NCBI RefSeq assembly: GCF_003675875.1
Contig: NZ_ML014752.1
Coordinates: forward strand, 102,103-166,102
Direction: 5' to 3'
Source of the DNA: Halostella limicola
GTDB taxonomy: Archaea; Halobacteriota; Halobacteria; Halobacteriales; Natronoarchaeaceae
DNA: 64,000 nucleotides
The translations under genes were made by a program, and so were the position numbers. Shown here piece by piece: positions 8,779-16,986 of the stretch; within the stretch, counting starts at the first letter, position 1, and the number at the start of each line of letters is the position of its first letter. The notes beneath the pieces were generated by a model. That model worked only from the letters and a program-made list of their open reading frames with translations. It ran no database searches and was not told the origin of the DNA.

Positions 8779-9525
8779 ATGAGCACGACCGTACGCGGCA
8801 CGGTCCGCGGGATGGGGACCCGCGCGAACCCGGCGTTCGCCGTCGGCGCGGTGGCGGTCCCCGTCGTCGTTCTGGCGTACGCGGTGACCGGACCGCTGCA
8901 GCACCACACCTACGCGCACGTGATGGCGGGCACGCTCTGGACGGGGATCGACCTGTTCATGGCGCTGATCCTCGGTCCCGTGCTCGGCGGGCTCGACGTC
9001 GACGCGCGGGCGAGCGTCTTCGAGCGGTTCACCCCGAAGATGACGTTCCTCATGCCCACGCTGGCGACGGTCACCATCGTCGGCGGGATCACGCTCGCGG
9101 AGCGTCTGGGCTACTTCCCGCACGCGGACCCGTGGCTCGCGCTGTTCACGGCCGCGACGCTGCTGCCCGCGCTCGCGCTGATCGGCTGGCAGTTCCGCGC
9201 GTTCGGCGACCGACGCTGGCAGGCCGCTTTCGGCCTCGCGCTGGTCGGCAGCGCGGCCTATCTCGCCCGCACGCTGCCGGAGTTCGCCATGACGCGCCCG
9301 GTTATCGCCGTGACACTGGTCGTCGTCGCGGCGCTCGCCGTGCTCGGGTTCGGCGTCCTGATGCCCGGCGAGGTGCGCATATACCGCGAGATGGTGTCGA
9401 GCGACCCCGACCCCGAGGTGATCAGCCGCATCGGGATGCGGAACGCGAAGCTCAGCGGCGTCCAGGGCGTCCTCCAGCTCGCCGTCATCGCCGTCATGGT
9501 GTATCTGCGCTGGGGAGGGTTCTGA
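8779..9525 (+). CDS. Integral membrane protein, DUF2269/CopD-like
   Basis: A 248-residue protein with about six to seven membrane segments. A helix with HTYAHVMAGTLWTGIDLFM resembles the His-containing helices of DUF2269 and CopD-like membrane proteins, some of which bind haem or copper; His residues at the start of that helix could be ligands. The assignment is by local resemblance only. The ATG at 8779 is used; an in-frame GTG lies five codons upstream. Confidence 0.6.
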   Translation: MSTTVRGTVRGMGTRANPAFAVGAVAVPVVVLAYAVTGPLQHHTYAHVMAGTLWTGIDLFMALILGPVLGGLDVDARASVFERFTPKMTFLMPTLATVTIVGGITLAERLGYFPHADPWLALFTAATLLPALALIGWQFRAFGDRRWQAAFGLALVGSAAYLARTLPEFAMTRPVIAVTLVVVAALAVLGFGVLMPGEVRIYREMVSSDPDPEVISRIGMRNAKLSGVQGVLQLAVIAVMVYLRWGGF

Positions 9526-9541
9526 TACCGCCGAGCCGGCG

Positions 9542-9593
9542 CCGGGCTAGGGACCGCGCCACCGGCGTTTTGGTGCCGCGGTCCCTAGCCCGG
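9542..9593. promoter_or_regulatory. Long perfect inverted repeat abutting a start codon
   Basis: Arm CCGGGCTAGGGACCGCG (9542-9558) pairs perfectly over 17 bp with 9577-9593. After one C/C mismatch the stem continues 4 bp (CACC 9560-9563 with GGTG 9572-9575) around an 8-base loop. The right arm ends 3 bp before the ATG at 9597. It lies in the short gap after the DUF2269-like gene, so it could be a terminator for that gene, an operator, or a leader hairpin hiding the next start. Confidence 0.65.
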
Positions 9594-9596
9594 TCC

Positions 9597-10028
9597 ATGT
9601 ACACGGGGAAGACGGAGAAGCCGTGCTGTCTCTGCGACGACCCGTCGATCAGCGCGCGCATCGACCTGCCGCCCCGGGCCGTGCAGCTGCTGAAGCACAG
9701 TGACCCCATCGCGTGGCGCGACATCGTCGGGGAGGTGTCCATCTACTTCTGCGCGGACGACTGGGAGACCGTCAAGGAGCTGGTGCTGGAGACGGGGATG
9801 AGCCCGCTCTCGCGGTGCAACGTCGCCCGCGCCTCCTTCGACCTCCGCGAGGACTTCGAGGCGCTGCTGAACGAGACGCGGGCGGAGCCGGACCAGCGAC
9901 CGGTCGAGCGGGAGTTCCGCGAGCGGAGCGATGCCGCGCTGGCCGACCCCGACGCGGCGTCCGAGCGCGAACTGGTCGAGGCGCGGGTCGTCAGGTGGGC
10001 GCTCAAGGACCTCGCCGACGAGGCCTGA
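9597..10028 (+). CDS. Small Cys-rich protein, possible zinc site, function unknown
   Basis: A 143-residue acidic protein. Near the N-terminus it has PCCLCDD, then YFCADDW about 40 residues later, then SRCN; these five Cys could bind zinc. The C-terminal half is charged and probably helical. I do not recognise the family. A strong inverted repeat abuts its start codon, and the DICT paralogue 2 follows 43 bp downstream on the same strand. Confidence 0.7.
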   Translation: MYTGKTEKPCCLCDDPSISARIDLPPRAVQLLKHSDPIAWRDIVGEVSIYFCADDWETVKELVLETGMSPLSRCNVARASFDLREDFEALLNETRAEPDQRPVEREFRERSDAALADPDAASERELVEARVVRWALKDLADEA

Positions 10029-10040
10029 CCCGCCCACAGG

Positions 10041-10048
10041 TTATTACC
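10041..10048 (+). promoter_or_regulatory. TATA-like box of DICT paralogue 2
   Basis: TTATTACC centred about 28 bp before the ATG at 10072, consistent with leaderless initiation and with this gene being transcribed separately from the Cys-rich gene upstream. Confidence 0.5.
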
Positions 10049-10071
10049 GTTCGACGCGTAGGAGCGCCCGA

Positions 10072-10800
10072 ATGTCGCTCCGGGACGTGGTGCGAGACGT
10101 GGAGGACCGGCGCAAGACCCTGACCGTCTTCAACCCGCGGCAGGGGGACGGGTTCGTCGACGACCTCCGGTCGTACTTCGAGCGCCAGAACGTGACCGTC
10201 CGGGCGGAGGAGACCGACACCGGCCGCCCGACGGACTTCGCGGTGCTGCGTCGGGGCGACGAGGTCCTCACGACGACGCCCGCGGACGCGCTCGCCGACG
10301 CGGTGGCGTCGCCCGCGACGAGCGACGACGGGGACGGCGCCGACGGCTCGGTCCGCACCGACGTGTTGCGGTACCTGAACGAGACGACGTTCACCGCCTA
10401 CGGCGTCGACCGGATGCTGACGGCCTCGCGCGAGATCGAGGACCGCGCCTGGCGCGTCGGCGAGGGCCGCCTCCACGCCGGGTTCCAGTACGTCTCGGTG
10501 CTCGACGGGGAGACGGACGTGTACGGCAACCTCGCGGAGCGGCCGATCGACGTCCACGTCTACGCCGCTCCGGACGAGGCGCCGCCCTCGCTGGCCGGCG
10601 TCTCGGTCCACGTCGAGAGCGCGGACGAGATCGAGCGCACCTGGTTCGTCGCCTTCGACGGCGGCGGCTTGGACGACCAGAAGTGCGCGCTCCTGGCCGA
10701 GGAGCGCGGCGACCGCAACTTCTACGGGTTCTGGACGTACGACCCGGCGATCGTCGACCGGATCGTCGACCACCTCGAACGGCGGTACGTCGGTCGGTGA
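10072..10800 (+). CDS. DICT sensory domain protein (paralogue 2)
   Basis: A 242-residue soluble protein, paralogous to 6844-7614. It starts MSLRDVV and has a KTLTVFNP strand, a VGEGRLHAGFQ helix, a DVHVYA strand and the closing GFWTYDP motif. As in the first copy there is no kinase, cyclase or DNA-binding domain, so the sensory input must be passed to another protein. A HalX regulator follows 183 bp downstream on the same strand and is a possible, unproven partner. That gap holds a TATA-like TTTATCA at 10921-10927 and nothing else I can identify. Confidence 0.75.
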   Translation: MSLRDVVRDVEDRRKTLTVFNPRQGDGFVDDLRSYFERQNVTVRAEETDTGRPTDFAVLRRGDEVLTTTPADALADAVASPATSDDGDGADGSVRTDVLRYLNETTFTAYGVDRMLTASREIEDRAWRVGEGRLHAGFQYVSVLDGETDVYGNLAERPIDVHVYAAPDEAPPSLAGVSVHVESADEIERTWFVAFDGGGLDDQKCALLAEERGDRNFYGFWTYDPAIVDRIVDHLERRYVGR

Positions 10801-10983
10801 ACGGGCGAGTGCGGCCGAGCAGTTCGGTCCCGCCCGCGGAGAACCGGACCTCCGTCGGCCGGGCGACCGCGTTGCGAAGGCCCGGACCGGACGACGGTCG
10901 CCCCCTGTCGGGCCGCGGCATTTATCACTCATTGATTCCTTGCTCTCAGTAACCGAGAACGTGACTCGGATCCCGACCCAACC

Positions 10984-11556
10984 ATGTCCGATGACTCTCT
11001 CGAAGTACTCGTCGTAGACGACGAATCGCGCCTTGCCGATCTGTTCGCCGCCTGGCTCGGGAGCGAGTGGAACGTCGAGACGGCGTACGACGGCGAAGCC
11101 GCGCTCGAACGAATGACCGAGTCGGTCGAACTCGTCCTCCTCGACCGGCGGATGCCCGGTCTCTCCGGCGACGAGGTCCTCGAACGGATCCGAGAGGAGG
11201 GCTACGACTGCCGCGTCATCATGGTGACCGCGGTCGACCCCGACTTCGACATCATCGAGATGGGCTTCGACGACTACCTCGTCAAGCCGGTCTCGAAGGA
11301 GGACCTGCTCGACATCGCGGAGAAGATGGAGACCCGGTCGACCTACGCCGCGGAGGTACAGGAGTACTACGCCCTGACGTCGAAGAAGGCGCTTCTGGAG
11401 TCCGAGAAGTCCGAGCGCGACCTGGAGGAGCGCGAGGAGTACCGGGAGCTCTGCGAGCGGGTCGACGAACTCGAGGAGCGCGTCGACGACGCGATGTCGG
11501 GGCTCTCCGACCACGACGACTTCGTCGGGGCGTTTCAGGACCTCCCCGGCGAGTGA
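10984..11556 (+). CDS. HalX-domain response regulator
   Basis: A 190-residue protein with a receiver domain (residues 1-120: acidic pair D12/D13, phosphoacceptor Asp 54 in LLDRRMPG, Thr in MVTAV and Lys in VKPV) followed by a HalX domain, a helical coiled-coil segment found in haloarchaeal response regulators. There is no recognisable DNA-binding domain, so the output is probably by protein contact. The convergent multidomain histidine kinase starts its 3' end 37 bp away and is the obvious candidate partner. A paralogue with the same arrangement lies at 44564-45154. Confidence 0.9.
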   Translation: MSDDSLEVLVVDDESRLADLFAAWLGSEWNVETAYDGEAALERMTESVELVLLDRRMPGLSGDEVLERIREEGYDCRVIMVTAVDPDFDIIEMGFDDYLVKPVSKEDLLDIAEKMETRSTYAAEVQEYYALTSKKALLESEKSERDLEEREEYRELCERVDELEERVDDAMSGLSDHDDFVGAFQDLPGE

Positions 11557-11592
11557 TCGCCCGGCTCCTCGCCGCTTTTCTCGCCGCGTCCC

Positions 11593-13593
11593 TTACTCCG
11601 CCGGCCGCTTCACGTCCGCGAACTCGAACCGGGCCCCGCCGCTCTCGCTCTCCGTCGCCGTCACCGTCCAGCCGTGCGCGCTCGCCACCTCGCGCACCAC
11701 CCACAGCCCCAGCCCGAGGCCGTTCTCCGACGTCGTGAAGTCGGACTCGAAGGCGTGCTCGCGGACGTGCTCCGGCATCCCCCGGCCGTCGTCCGCGACG
11801 AAGAAGCCAGCCGTCCGCCGGTTCTCCGCCGCGTCGGCCACCGGCGGGTCCAGCGCCTCCGCCGCTGCCGGGTCGCCGACGTCGAGGGGACCGGCCCTGA
11901 CGGCGACGTCGTCGCCGCCGTGTTCGATCGCGTTGCGGAAGAGGTTCTCCAGCAGGCGCAGCAGTCGCGACCGGTCCGCGGCCACGCTGCCGAGGTCGTC
12001 GACGGACAGGGTCGCCGCCTCGGTGCTGACGTTCGACCACGCCTCCTCGACCGTCGCCGTCAGGTCGGTCGGGTCGGTCTCGGTGACCGTCTGTCCGTGT
12101 CTGGCGAGCGCGAGCACGTCGCCGATGATGTCCTCCATCCGGTCCAGGGCGTCGTCGACGTTGTCGAGCTGACTCGTGCTGTCCTGCTCCATCGCGAGGT
12201 CGAGGTAACCCTGCGCGACCGACAGCGGGTTCCGCAGGTCGTGGCTGACGATCTCGGCGAACGCCTCCAACCGCTCGTTCTGACGCTGGAGCTCGCGCTC
12301 GCGTTTCTTCCGTTCGGTGATGTCGCGTACGACGCCAACGGTGCCCTGAAGATCCCCGTCATCGTCGGTGAGCAGGGCGATCTGGTTCTCGCAGGGGACG
12401 ACCCGCCCGTCCTTCGTGTGGACGCCCATCTCCATGGCGGCCGTCTCGGCGTCGCCGTCGAGCAGTCCGCGGATCTTCTCGCGCCCCTCCGCGACGTCCG
12501 CCTCGTCCATGACGATCGAGACGTGCTCCCCGAGCAGGCCTTCGCGCGTGTACCCCGTCATCGCGACGAGGCCGTTGTTGACGGTCATGAAGTGGCCGTC
12601 CGCGTCGAGGGCGTACATCCCGTCGCCGACGGTCTCGACGAGGCGCTCGTACCGCCGGAGGACGCGCTCCTGCTGTTCGATCCGTCCCCGGAGCGCCATC
12701 GAGTGGAGCACGTTCGACACCGTGTCCGCGATCTCCTCTATCGCCGACCGCTCCATCTCGGAGACGCCCTCCGGGTCGTCGGTGTAGACGCCGAGGACGC
12801 CGTACAGTTCGTCGTCGGCGGCGAGGGGAGCGAGCACGGTCGCGGTGCAGTCGTTGTCGAGGGCGGTCTCCTCCCACGGCACCGACAGCGGGTGGTCGCC
12901 GACGTCCTGCACCACTGTCGTCTCCCGGGTCCGGAGGACCCGCTCTATTAGCGTCTCCGGCGTCGAGGGATCGACGGCGAACGTCTCGGCGATCGACCAG
13001 TCGTCGACCGCCGCGCCCGTCACCCAGGGGACGACCTGGCGCTCCCCCGTGTCGTACTCGCCGATCCAGGCGAACGAGTACCGGCCGCCGAGGGTCAGCT
13101 GGTCGCAGACCGCCCGCTCGACGTCCATGGGCGACGTCGCGTCGACCAGTCCCCGCTTGACGTCCCTGACGACGTCCTCCGGTCGGGTCCCGCCCGGCGG
13201 CGCCGCGTCGGCGGGGTTGCGGGCCATCGAGTTCGCGACCCAGCCGGCGAACGCCTCGTCCGACCCCGGCTGCCCGAGCTCGTCGACGAAGTCGACGACC
13301 TCCGCGACCGCCGTGCCGCTTCCGTCCGGCGTGTCGTACTCGGTGACGATCAGCAGCGGGAGGTCCGGGTGGCGCTCGCGGATGGCCTGCAGTATCGCGG
13401 GGGCGGCGGACACCGTCGCGTAGTCGCTCACCACGCAGTCGACGTTGCCGTCCTCGACGTAGTCGATGGCGGCGTCGAAGCCGGGGGCGGTGTCGACGGA
13501 GACGGCCGGCGCCGACCACCGAAGGGGCGCAGCGAGCTGTTCCCGTCGCTCCGCGTCGTCACAGACACAGAGGACCCGTTTCGACTCAGTCAT
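11593..13593 (-). CDS. Hybrid-type sensor histidine kinase: receiver-like, GAF, PAS, HisKA, HATPase
   Basis: A 666-residue cytoplasmic kinase. The N-terminal ~120 residues resemble a receiver (VSDYATV at the phospho-site position), followed by a GAF-like domain (~150-310), a PAS domain (~330-440), the phosphoacceptor His about 451 in IVSHDLRNPL, and an ATPase domain with N-box LFRNAIEHGG and G-boxes DDGRGMP and GLGLGLW. All catalytic boxes are intact. No membrane segment is seen, so it probably senses a cytoplasmic or diffusible signal. The ATG at 13593 is chosen; an in-frame GTG at 13671 would overlap the promoter-like TTATAACG. Convergent with a HalX regulator. Confidence 0.9.
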   Translation of the reverse strand: MTESKRVLCVCDDAERREQLAAPLRWSAPAVSVDTAPGFDAAIDYVEDGNVDCVVSDYATVSAAPAILQAIRERHPDLPLLIVTEYDTPDGSGTAVAEVVDFVDELGQPGSDEAFAGWVANSMARNPADAAPPGGTRPEDVVRDVKRGLVDATSPMDVERAVCDQLTLGGRYSFAWIGEYDTGERQVVPWVTGAAVDDWSIAETFAVDPSTPETLIERVLRTRETTVVQDVGDHPLSVPWEETALDNDCTATVLAPLAADDELYGVLGVYTDDPEGVSEMERSAIEEIADTVSNVLHSMALRGRIEQQERVLRRYERLVETVGDGMYALDADGHFMTVNNGLVAMTGYTREGLLGEHVSIVMDEADVAEGREKIRGLLDGDAETAAMEMGVHTKDGRVVPCENQIALLTDDDGDLQGTVGVVRDITERKKRERELQRQNERLEAFAEIVSHDLRNPLSVAQGYLDLAMEQDSTSQLDNVDDALDRMEDIIGDVLALARHGQTVTETDPTDLTATVEEAWSNVSTEAATLSVDDLGSVAADRSRLLRLLENLFRNAIEHGGDDVAVRAGPLDVGDPAAAEALDPPVADAAENRRTAGFFVADDGRGMPEHVREHAFESDFTTSENGLGLGLWVVREVASAHGWTVTATESESGGARFEFADVKRPAE

Positions 13594-13763
13594 TAGTGTT
13601 CGCTGGTCTCGTACCGACGTCGCCCGGAACGCGCGGACGGCGTCGGGCGCTTTCCTACCTTTAGCCAACACGCCGTTATAACGTTTGTTGTCACCTTTTC
13701 GGCGGCAGCGACGGCCGAGACGGGCGCCGCCTCAGCGGACTCCTGAGGGTCCGAGCCGCCAAG

Positions 13764-13769
13764 TATATT
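13764..13769 (+). promoter_or_regulatory. TATA-like box of the membrane histidine kinase
   Basis: TATATT, about 45 bp before the ATG at 13812. Initiation would fall near 13790-13793, at the edge of the palindrome at 13791-13807. Confidence 0.5.
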
Positions 13770-13790
13770 CGTGCACGCCTCCAGAGATGA

Positions 13791-13807
13791 GATAGTTCGG
13801 AACTATC
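13791..13807. promoter_or_regulatory. Palindrome at the predicted transcript start
   Basis: GATAGTTC-G-GAACTATC: two perfect 8-bp arms around a single central base, ending 4 bp before the ATG at 13812 and starting about where transcription should begin. It has the form of a binding site for a dimeric repressor. Autoregulation of the kinase system is possible but not shown. Confidence 0.55.
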
Positions 13808-13811
13808 TGCG

Positions 13812-15416
13812 ATGCGTTTGAGAACCAAGCTCCTCGTTCTTTTCCTCCTCCTCGCGCTGACGACGGGGAGCGTGGTGTTTCTTGAGTTCCAGTCCCACCA
13901 GCGGCTACTGATCGAGAACGCCGAGACGGACGCCGAGAAGCAGGCCGAGTCGACCGCGGTCCAGCTCGACGACAGGCTCGTCACGAGCCAGCAGACGCTC
14001 TCCGTCGCCGCGTCGCATCCCGACGTGGCGAAACACGGCTCCGACACGCAGTCCCGATATCTCGACTCGCTGCTGGAGCGGACGGCGTTCGACGGCGCGT
14101 CCGTCGTCGCGGGGAACGGGACGCTCGTCGCGATCGGCGGCGTCGACGAGTCGACGCGGCGGGACGTGCTCGGCAGCGACCTGAGCGACCGTCGGTACGT
14201 CCGGCGTGCATTGGCCGGCGAGACGCACGTCAGCGAGCCGATAGACGCCGAGACCGACAACGCGGTCGTCGTCGTGAGCGTGCCGGTCCGCGAGAACGGG
14301 TCGGTCGTCGGGTCGCTCAACGCCGCGATTCACCTGTCGAACGCCTCCTTTTTCTCCTCCATCGCGGGGCGGACCGACGAGACCCAGTCCATCGCCGTCG
14401 CGGCGGGCGAGCGGACGCTGTACGACTCCGGCGGCGACTTCGACGACCCGGTTACCGGGACCGCTCGGATGGATGCGACCGGGTGGACCGTGACGGTCTC
14501 GCAGGACCGGGCCGCGGTCGCCGAGGGCGTTCGGAGTCTGGTGGTGCAACAGCTCGCCCCCATCGTCGTCGCGTTCGCGACGCTGTTCGGCGTCGTCGCC
14601 TGGGTCTACCGCAAGGACATCAAGCAGGCCGAGAAGCTGCTGAACGGCGTCACCGCGCTGGAGCGACGGCAGTACGACACCGAACTCGTCCTCTCGGGGA
14701 GCAGCGAGTGGGGCGAGCTGGAGGCCGCCTTCTCGCGGCTCGCCGCGACCCTCGCCGAGCGCGAGACGATGCTGCTCGTCCTGAACCGGCTGCTCCGGCA
14801 CAACCTCCGCAACTCGCTGAACGTCATCCAGGGGCGGGCGGGGCTGCTGAAGGACGCGACCGACGACGCCACGCGGCGGCACAACGCCGAGGTGATCCGA
14901 GAGACCAGCCAGGAGCTGATCGCCCTGAGCGAGAAGGCGCGGACGACGGAGCAACTGCTCGTCCCGCCCTCGGAGGTCGATACCTCGCCGGTCGACCTCG
15001 CGGCGGTGGTGCGACGCGCCGTCGGCGAGTTCCGCGACGCCCATCCCACCGTCGCGTTCCACCTGACCGCGCCCGACTCGGCGTCGGTGCGGGCGGGCCA
15101 CGAGGTGGAGATCGCCGTCGAGGAACTACTCGACAACGCGGTGAGCCACGCGGGCCGCGACCCGCGGATCGACGTCACCGTAAAGCGGCGCGGTGACGCG
15201 ACGGAACTGCGCGTCACCGACGACGGCCCGGGGATCCCCGCCGACGAGCGCGAGGTGCTGCTCGGCGAGCGCGAGATATCCCAGCTCCACCACAGCGGCG
15301 GCCTCGGGCTGTGGCTCGTCGGGTGGATCGCGAACCGCTACGACGGGGAGTTCGACATCGAGAGCGACGGCGGGACGACCGTCGCGCTCCGGTTCGCGAC
15401 CGCCGACGGCGCCTGA
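13812..15416 (+). CDS. Membrane sensor histidine kinase with extracellular Cache-like domain
   Basis: A 534-residue protein. A first membrane helix (~5-25), an extracellular ~220-residue region that resembles a Cache sensor, and a second helix (~255-278) precede a HAMP-like linker. His about 330 in RHNLRNSLN is the phosphoacceptor, a typical haloarchaeal H-box. The ATPase domain has EELLDNAVSH, DDGPGIP and GGLGLWLV boxes intact. It probably detects a small external ligand. It is divergent from another histidine kinase over 218 bp, with no response regulator next to it. Confidence 0.9.
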   Translation: MRLRTKLLVLFLLLALTTGSVVFLEFQSHQRLLIENAETDAEKQAESTAVQLDDRLVTSQQTLSVAASHPDVAKHGSDTQSRYLDSLLERTAFDGASVVAGNGTLVAIGGVDESTRRDVLGSDLSDRRYVRRALAGETHVSEPIDAETDNAVVVVSVPVRENGSVVGSLNAAIHLSNASFFSSIAGRTDETQSIAVAAGERTLYDSGGDFDDPVTGTARMDATGWTVTVSQDRAAVAEGVRSLVVQQLAPIVVAFATLFGVVAWVYRKDIKQAEKLLNGVTALERRQYDTELVLSGSSEWGELEAAFSRLAATLAERETMLLVLNRLLRHNLRNSLNVIQGRAGLLKDATDDATRRHNAEVIRETSQELIALSEKARTTEQLLVPPSEVDTSPVDLAAVVRRAVGEFRDAHPTVAFHLTAPDSASVRAGHEVEIAVEELLDNAVSHAGRDPRIDVTVKRRGDATELRVTDDGPGIPADEREVLLGEREISQLHHSGGLGLWLVGWIANRYDGEFDIESDGGTTVALRFATADGA

Positions 15417-15423
15417 TCCGGCC

Positions 15424-16572
15424 TCAGGACTGGTTGTAGATGAGGTTCCGCTGGATCTCGTTGGCCCCCTCGTAGATGACGGGGATGCGTACGTCGCGGT
15501 AGACGCGGGCGATCCGGCGGTCGGTGAGGATCGAGCGGCCGCCGTGGAACTGCATCCCCCGCTCGGCGCAGTCGACGGCGGTCTCGGTCGCCTTCGTCTT
15601 CGCCATGGCGGCCCAGAGGCCGGCGTTCCCGCCGCTCTCGACCTTCTCCGCGGCGCGGTAGGCGAGCGACCGGGCGGCCTCGTACTCCATGCGCATGTCC
15701 GCGAGGCCGTGCTGGACCGCCTGGAAGTCGCTGACGTCACGCCCGAACGCCTGCCGTCCGTGGGTGAACTCCCAGGCCTCCTCGATGGCCGCCGCGGCGA
15801 GGCCGAGGCCGTGACCCGAGACGACGACGCGGCCGTGGTTGAAGAACTCGGCGAGCATGTAGAAGCCGGCGTCCTCGTGGCCGATCAGGTTCTCCTCGGG
15901 GATCCGGCAGTCGTCGAAGACGATGTGGCCCTGCTTCGAGGCGCGCATCCCCATCTTCTCGGGGATGTGCTCGGCGTCGTAGCCGTCCGCGTCGGTGGGG
16001 ACGATGAAAAGCGAGTGGTTGCCGTAGCGGTTGTCCTCGTCGTCGCCCGTCCGGGCGTACACCGTAAGCCAGTCGCCCTCGACGGCGTTGCCGACCCAGT
16101 ACTTCTCGCCGTTGAGGACGTACTCGTCGCCGTCTTTCTCCGCGCGGGTCTGCATCCCGGCGAGGTCGCTGCCGGTCTCCGGTTCGGAGACGGCGAGGCC
16201 GGTTATCTGCTCGCACTCCGCGACGGGGCGGAGGTACTCCTCTTTCTGCTCCTCGGTCCCGTACTCCTCGATGATGGAGGCGCCGAAGCTCGCGAGCTGG
16301 AGCGTCAGCGCGATGCCGGCGTCGGCGCGGAAGAACTCCTCCGCGATGCCGAGCACCTCGACGAGCGAGAGGCCGCGGCCGCCGTACTCCTCGCCGATGT
16401 CCTGCGCGACGAGTCCCGCCTCCTGGCCCGCTTCGAGGATCTCCCAGGGGTACTCGCCGGCGCTGAAGTACTCCTCGGCGTTGGGTGCGATGTGCTCCTC
16501 GGCGAACTCGCGGGCGTCTCGTTTCACGTCCCGCGCGTGCTCGGGGACGATACTCTCGTCAAGTAGTTCCAT
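15424..16572 (-). CDS. Acyl-CoA dehydrogenase (second copy)
   Basis: A 382-residue FAD enzyme of the same superfamily as 2788-3942, but distant from it. It has SEPETGSD at the flavin/substrate site, a YWVGNAV segment in place of the usual W-I-T-N-G, and the catalytic Glu in IYEGANEIQRN close to the C-terminus. Substrate class is unknown; the glutaryl-like features are not strong enough to decide. The ATG at 16572 fits a TATA box 27 bp upstream. Its 3' end lies 7 bp from that of the convergent kinase gene. Confidence 0.9.
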   Translation of the reverse strand: MELLDESIVPEHARDVKRDAREFAEEHIAPNAEEYFSAGEYPWEILEAGQEAGLVAQDIGEEYGGRGLSLVEVLGIAEEFFRADAGIALTLQLASFGASIIEEYGTEEQKEEYLRPVAECEQITGLAVSEPETGSDLAGMQTRAEKDGDEYVLNGEKYWVGNAVEGDWLTVYARTGDDEDNRYGNHSLFIVPTDADGYDAEHIPEKMGMRASKQGHIVFDDCRIPEENLIGHEDAGFYMLAEFFNHGRVVVSGHGLGLAAAAIEEAWEFTHGRQAFGRDVSDFQAVQHGLADMRMEYEAARSLAYRAAEKVESGGNAGLWAAMAKTKATETAVDCAERGMQFHGGRSILTDRRIARVYRDVRIPVIYEGANEIQRNLIYNQS

Positions 16573-16595
16573 GGACGATACAGGGAGCGATCGGT

Positions 16596-16602
16596 CATAT
16601 AG
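16596..16602 (-). promoter_or_regulatory. TATA-like box of acyl-CoA dehydrogenase 2
   Basis: CTATATG on the minus strand, centred 27 bp before the ATG at 16572; implies a leaderless transcript. Confidence 0.6.
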
Positions 16603-16721
16603 CCCATGGAACGCACGACACGGCGCGAAGAATTTACCTGCCGTTGGGAGTTGGCGCCGTTCCCGCTCCGTCGCGGCCGTGCGATGCGAACGCGTCCCGA
16701 ACGTATCCCGAGTCGTGATAC

Positions 16722-16728
16722 TTTACTT
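16722..16728 (+). promoter_or_regulatory. TATA-like box of the DUF5786-type gene
   Basis: TTTACTT centred 26 bp before the ATG at 16751; supports that short gene as real and leaderless. Confidence 0.5.
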
Positions 16729-16750
16729 GCTACCGGCTCCCCGTCGGGGT

Positions 16751-16921
16751 ATGGGCTTCGGTAGCTACGACGAATCCGAACAGCAGGACCAGAACGTGGA
16801 CGACGAGGACGACGGCGAGGGCATCAACGTCCACGAACACGAACACGAGGGCGAGGTCTCCACGGAGGGCGCCGACAGCGACGCGCTGCTCGACCAGCTG
16901 CAGGACATCAAAGAGGACTGA
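16751..16921 (+). CDS. Small acidic protein, DUF5786 type
   Basis: A 56-residue very acidic protein that starts MGFGSYDESEQQ, the conserved opening of a haloarchaeal miniprotein family (DUF5786, recalled by its N-terminus). A central HEHEHEGE run could bind metal, and the C-terminal DALLDQLQDIKED looks like a short amphipathic helix. Function is unknown. Confidence 0.82.
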   Translation: MGFGSYDESEQQDQNVDDEDDGEGINVHEHEHEGEVSTEGADSDALLDQLQDIKED

Positions 16922-16986
16922 GACACGTCGTTTTCTCGCTGTTTCGTTTCGTAACGAATATCACGGTTTTGGCTGAACGAGGGGGT

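Noticed and set aside
11674..12951. A ~425-codon open frame antisense to the hybrid kinase
   Set aside because: Mirror frame of an intact kinase; composition is Val/Arg/Asp-rich without motif.
16958..16986. TTCGTAACGAA short palindrome before the M29 aminopeptidase as an operator
   Set aside because: Too short and its centre coincides with the AT-rich promoter; no second copy was noticed.
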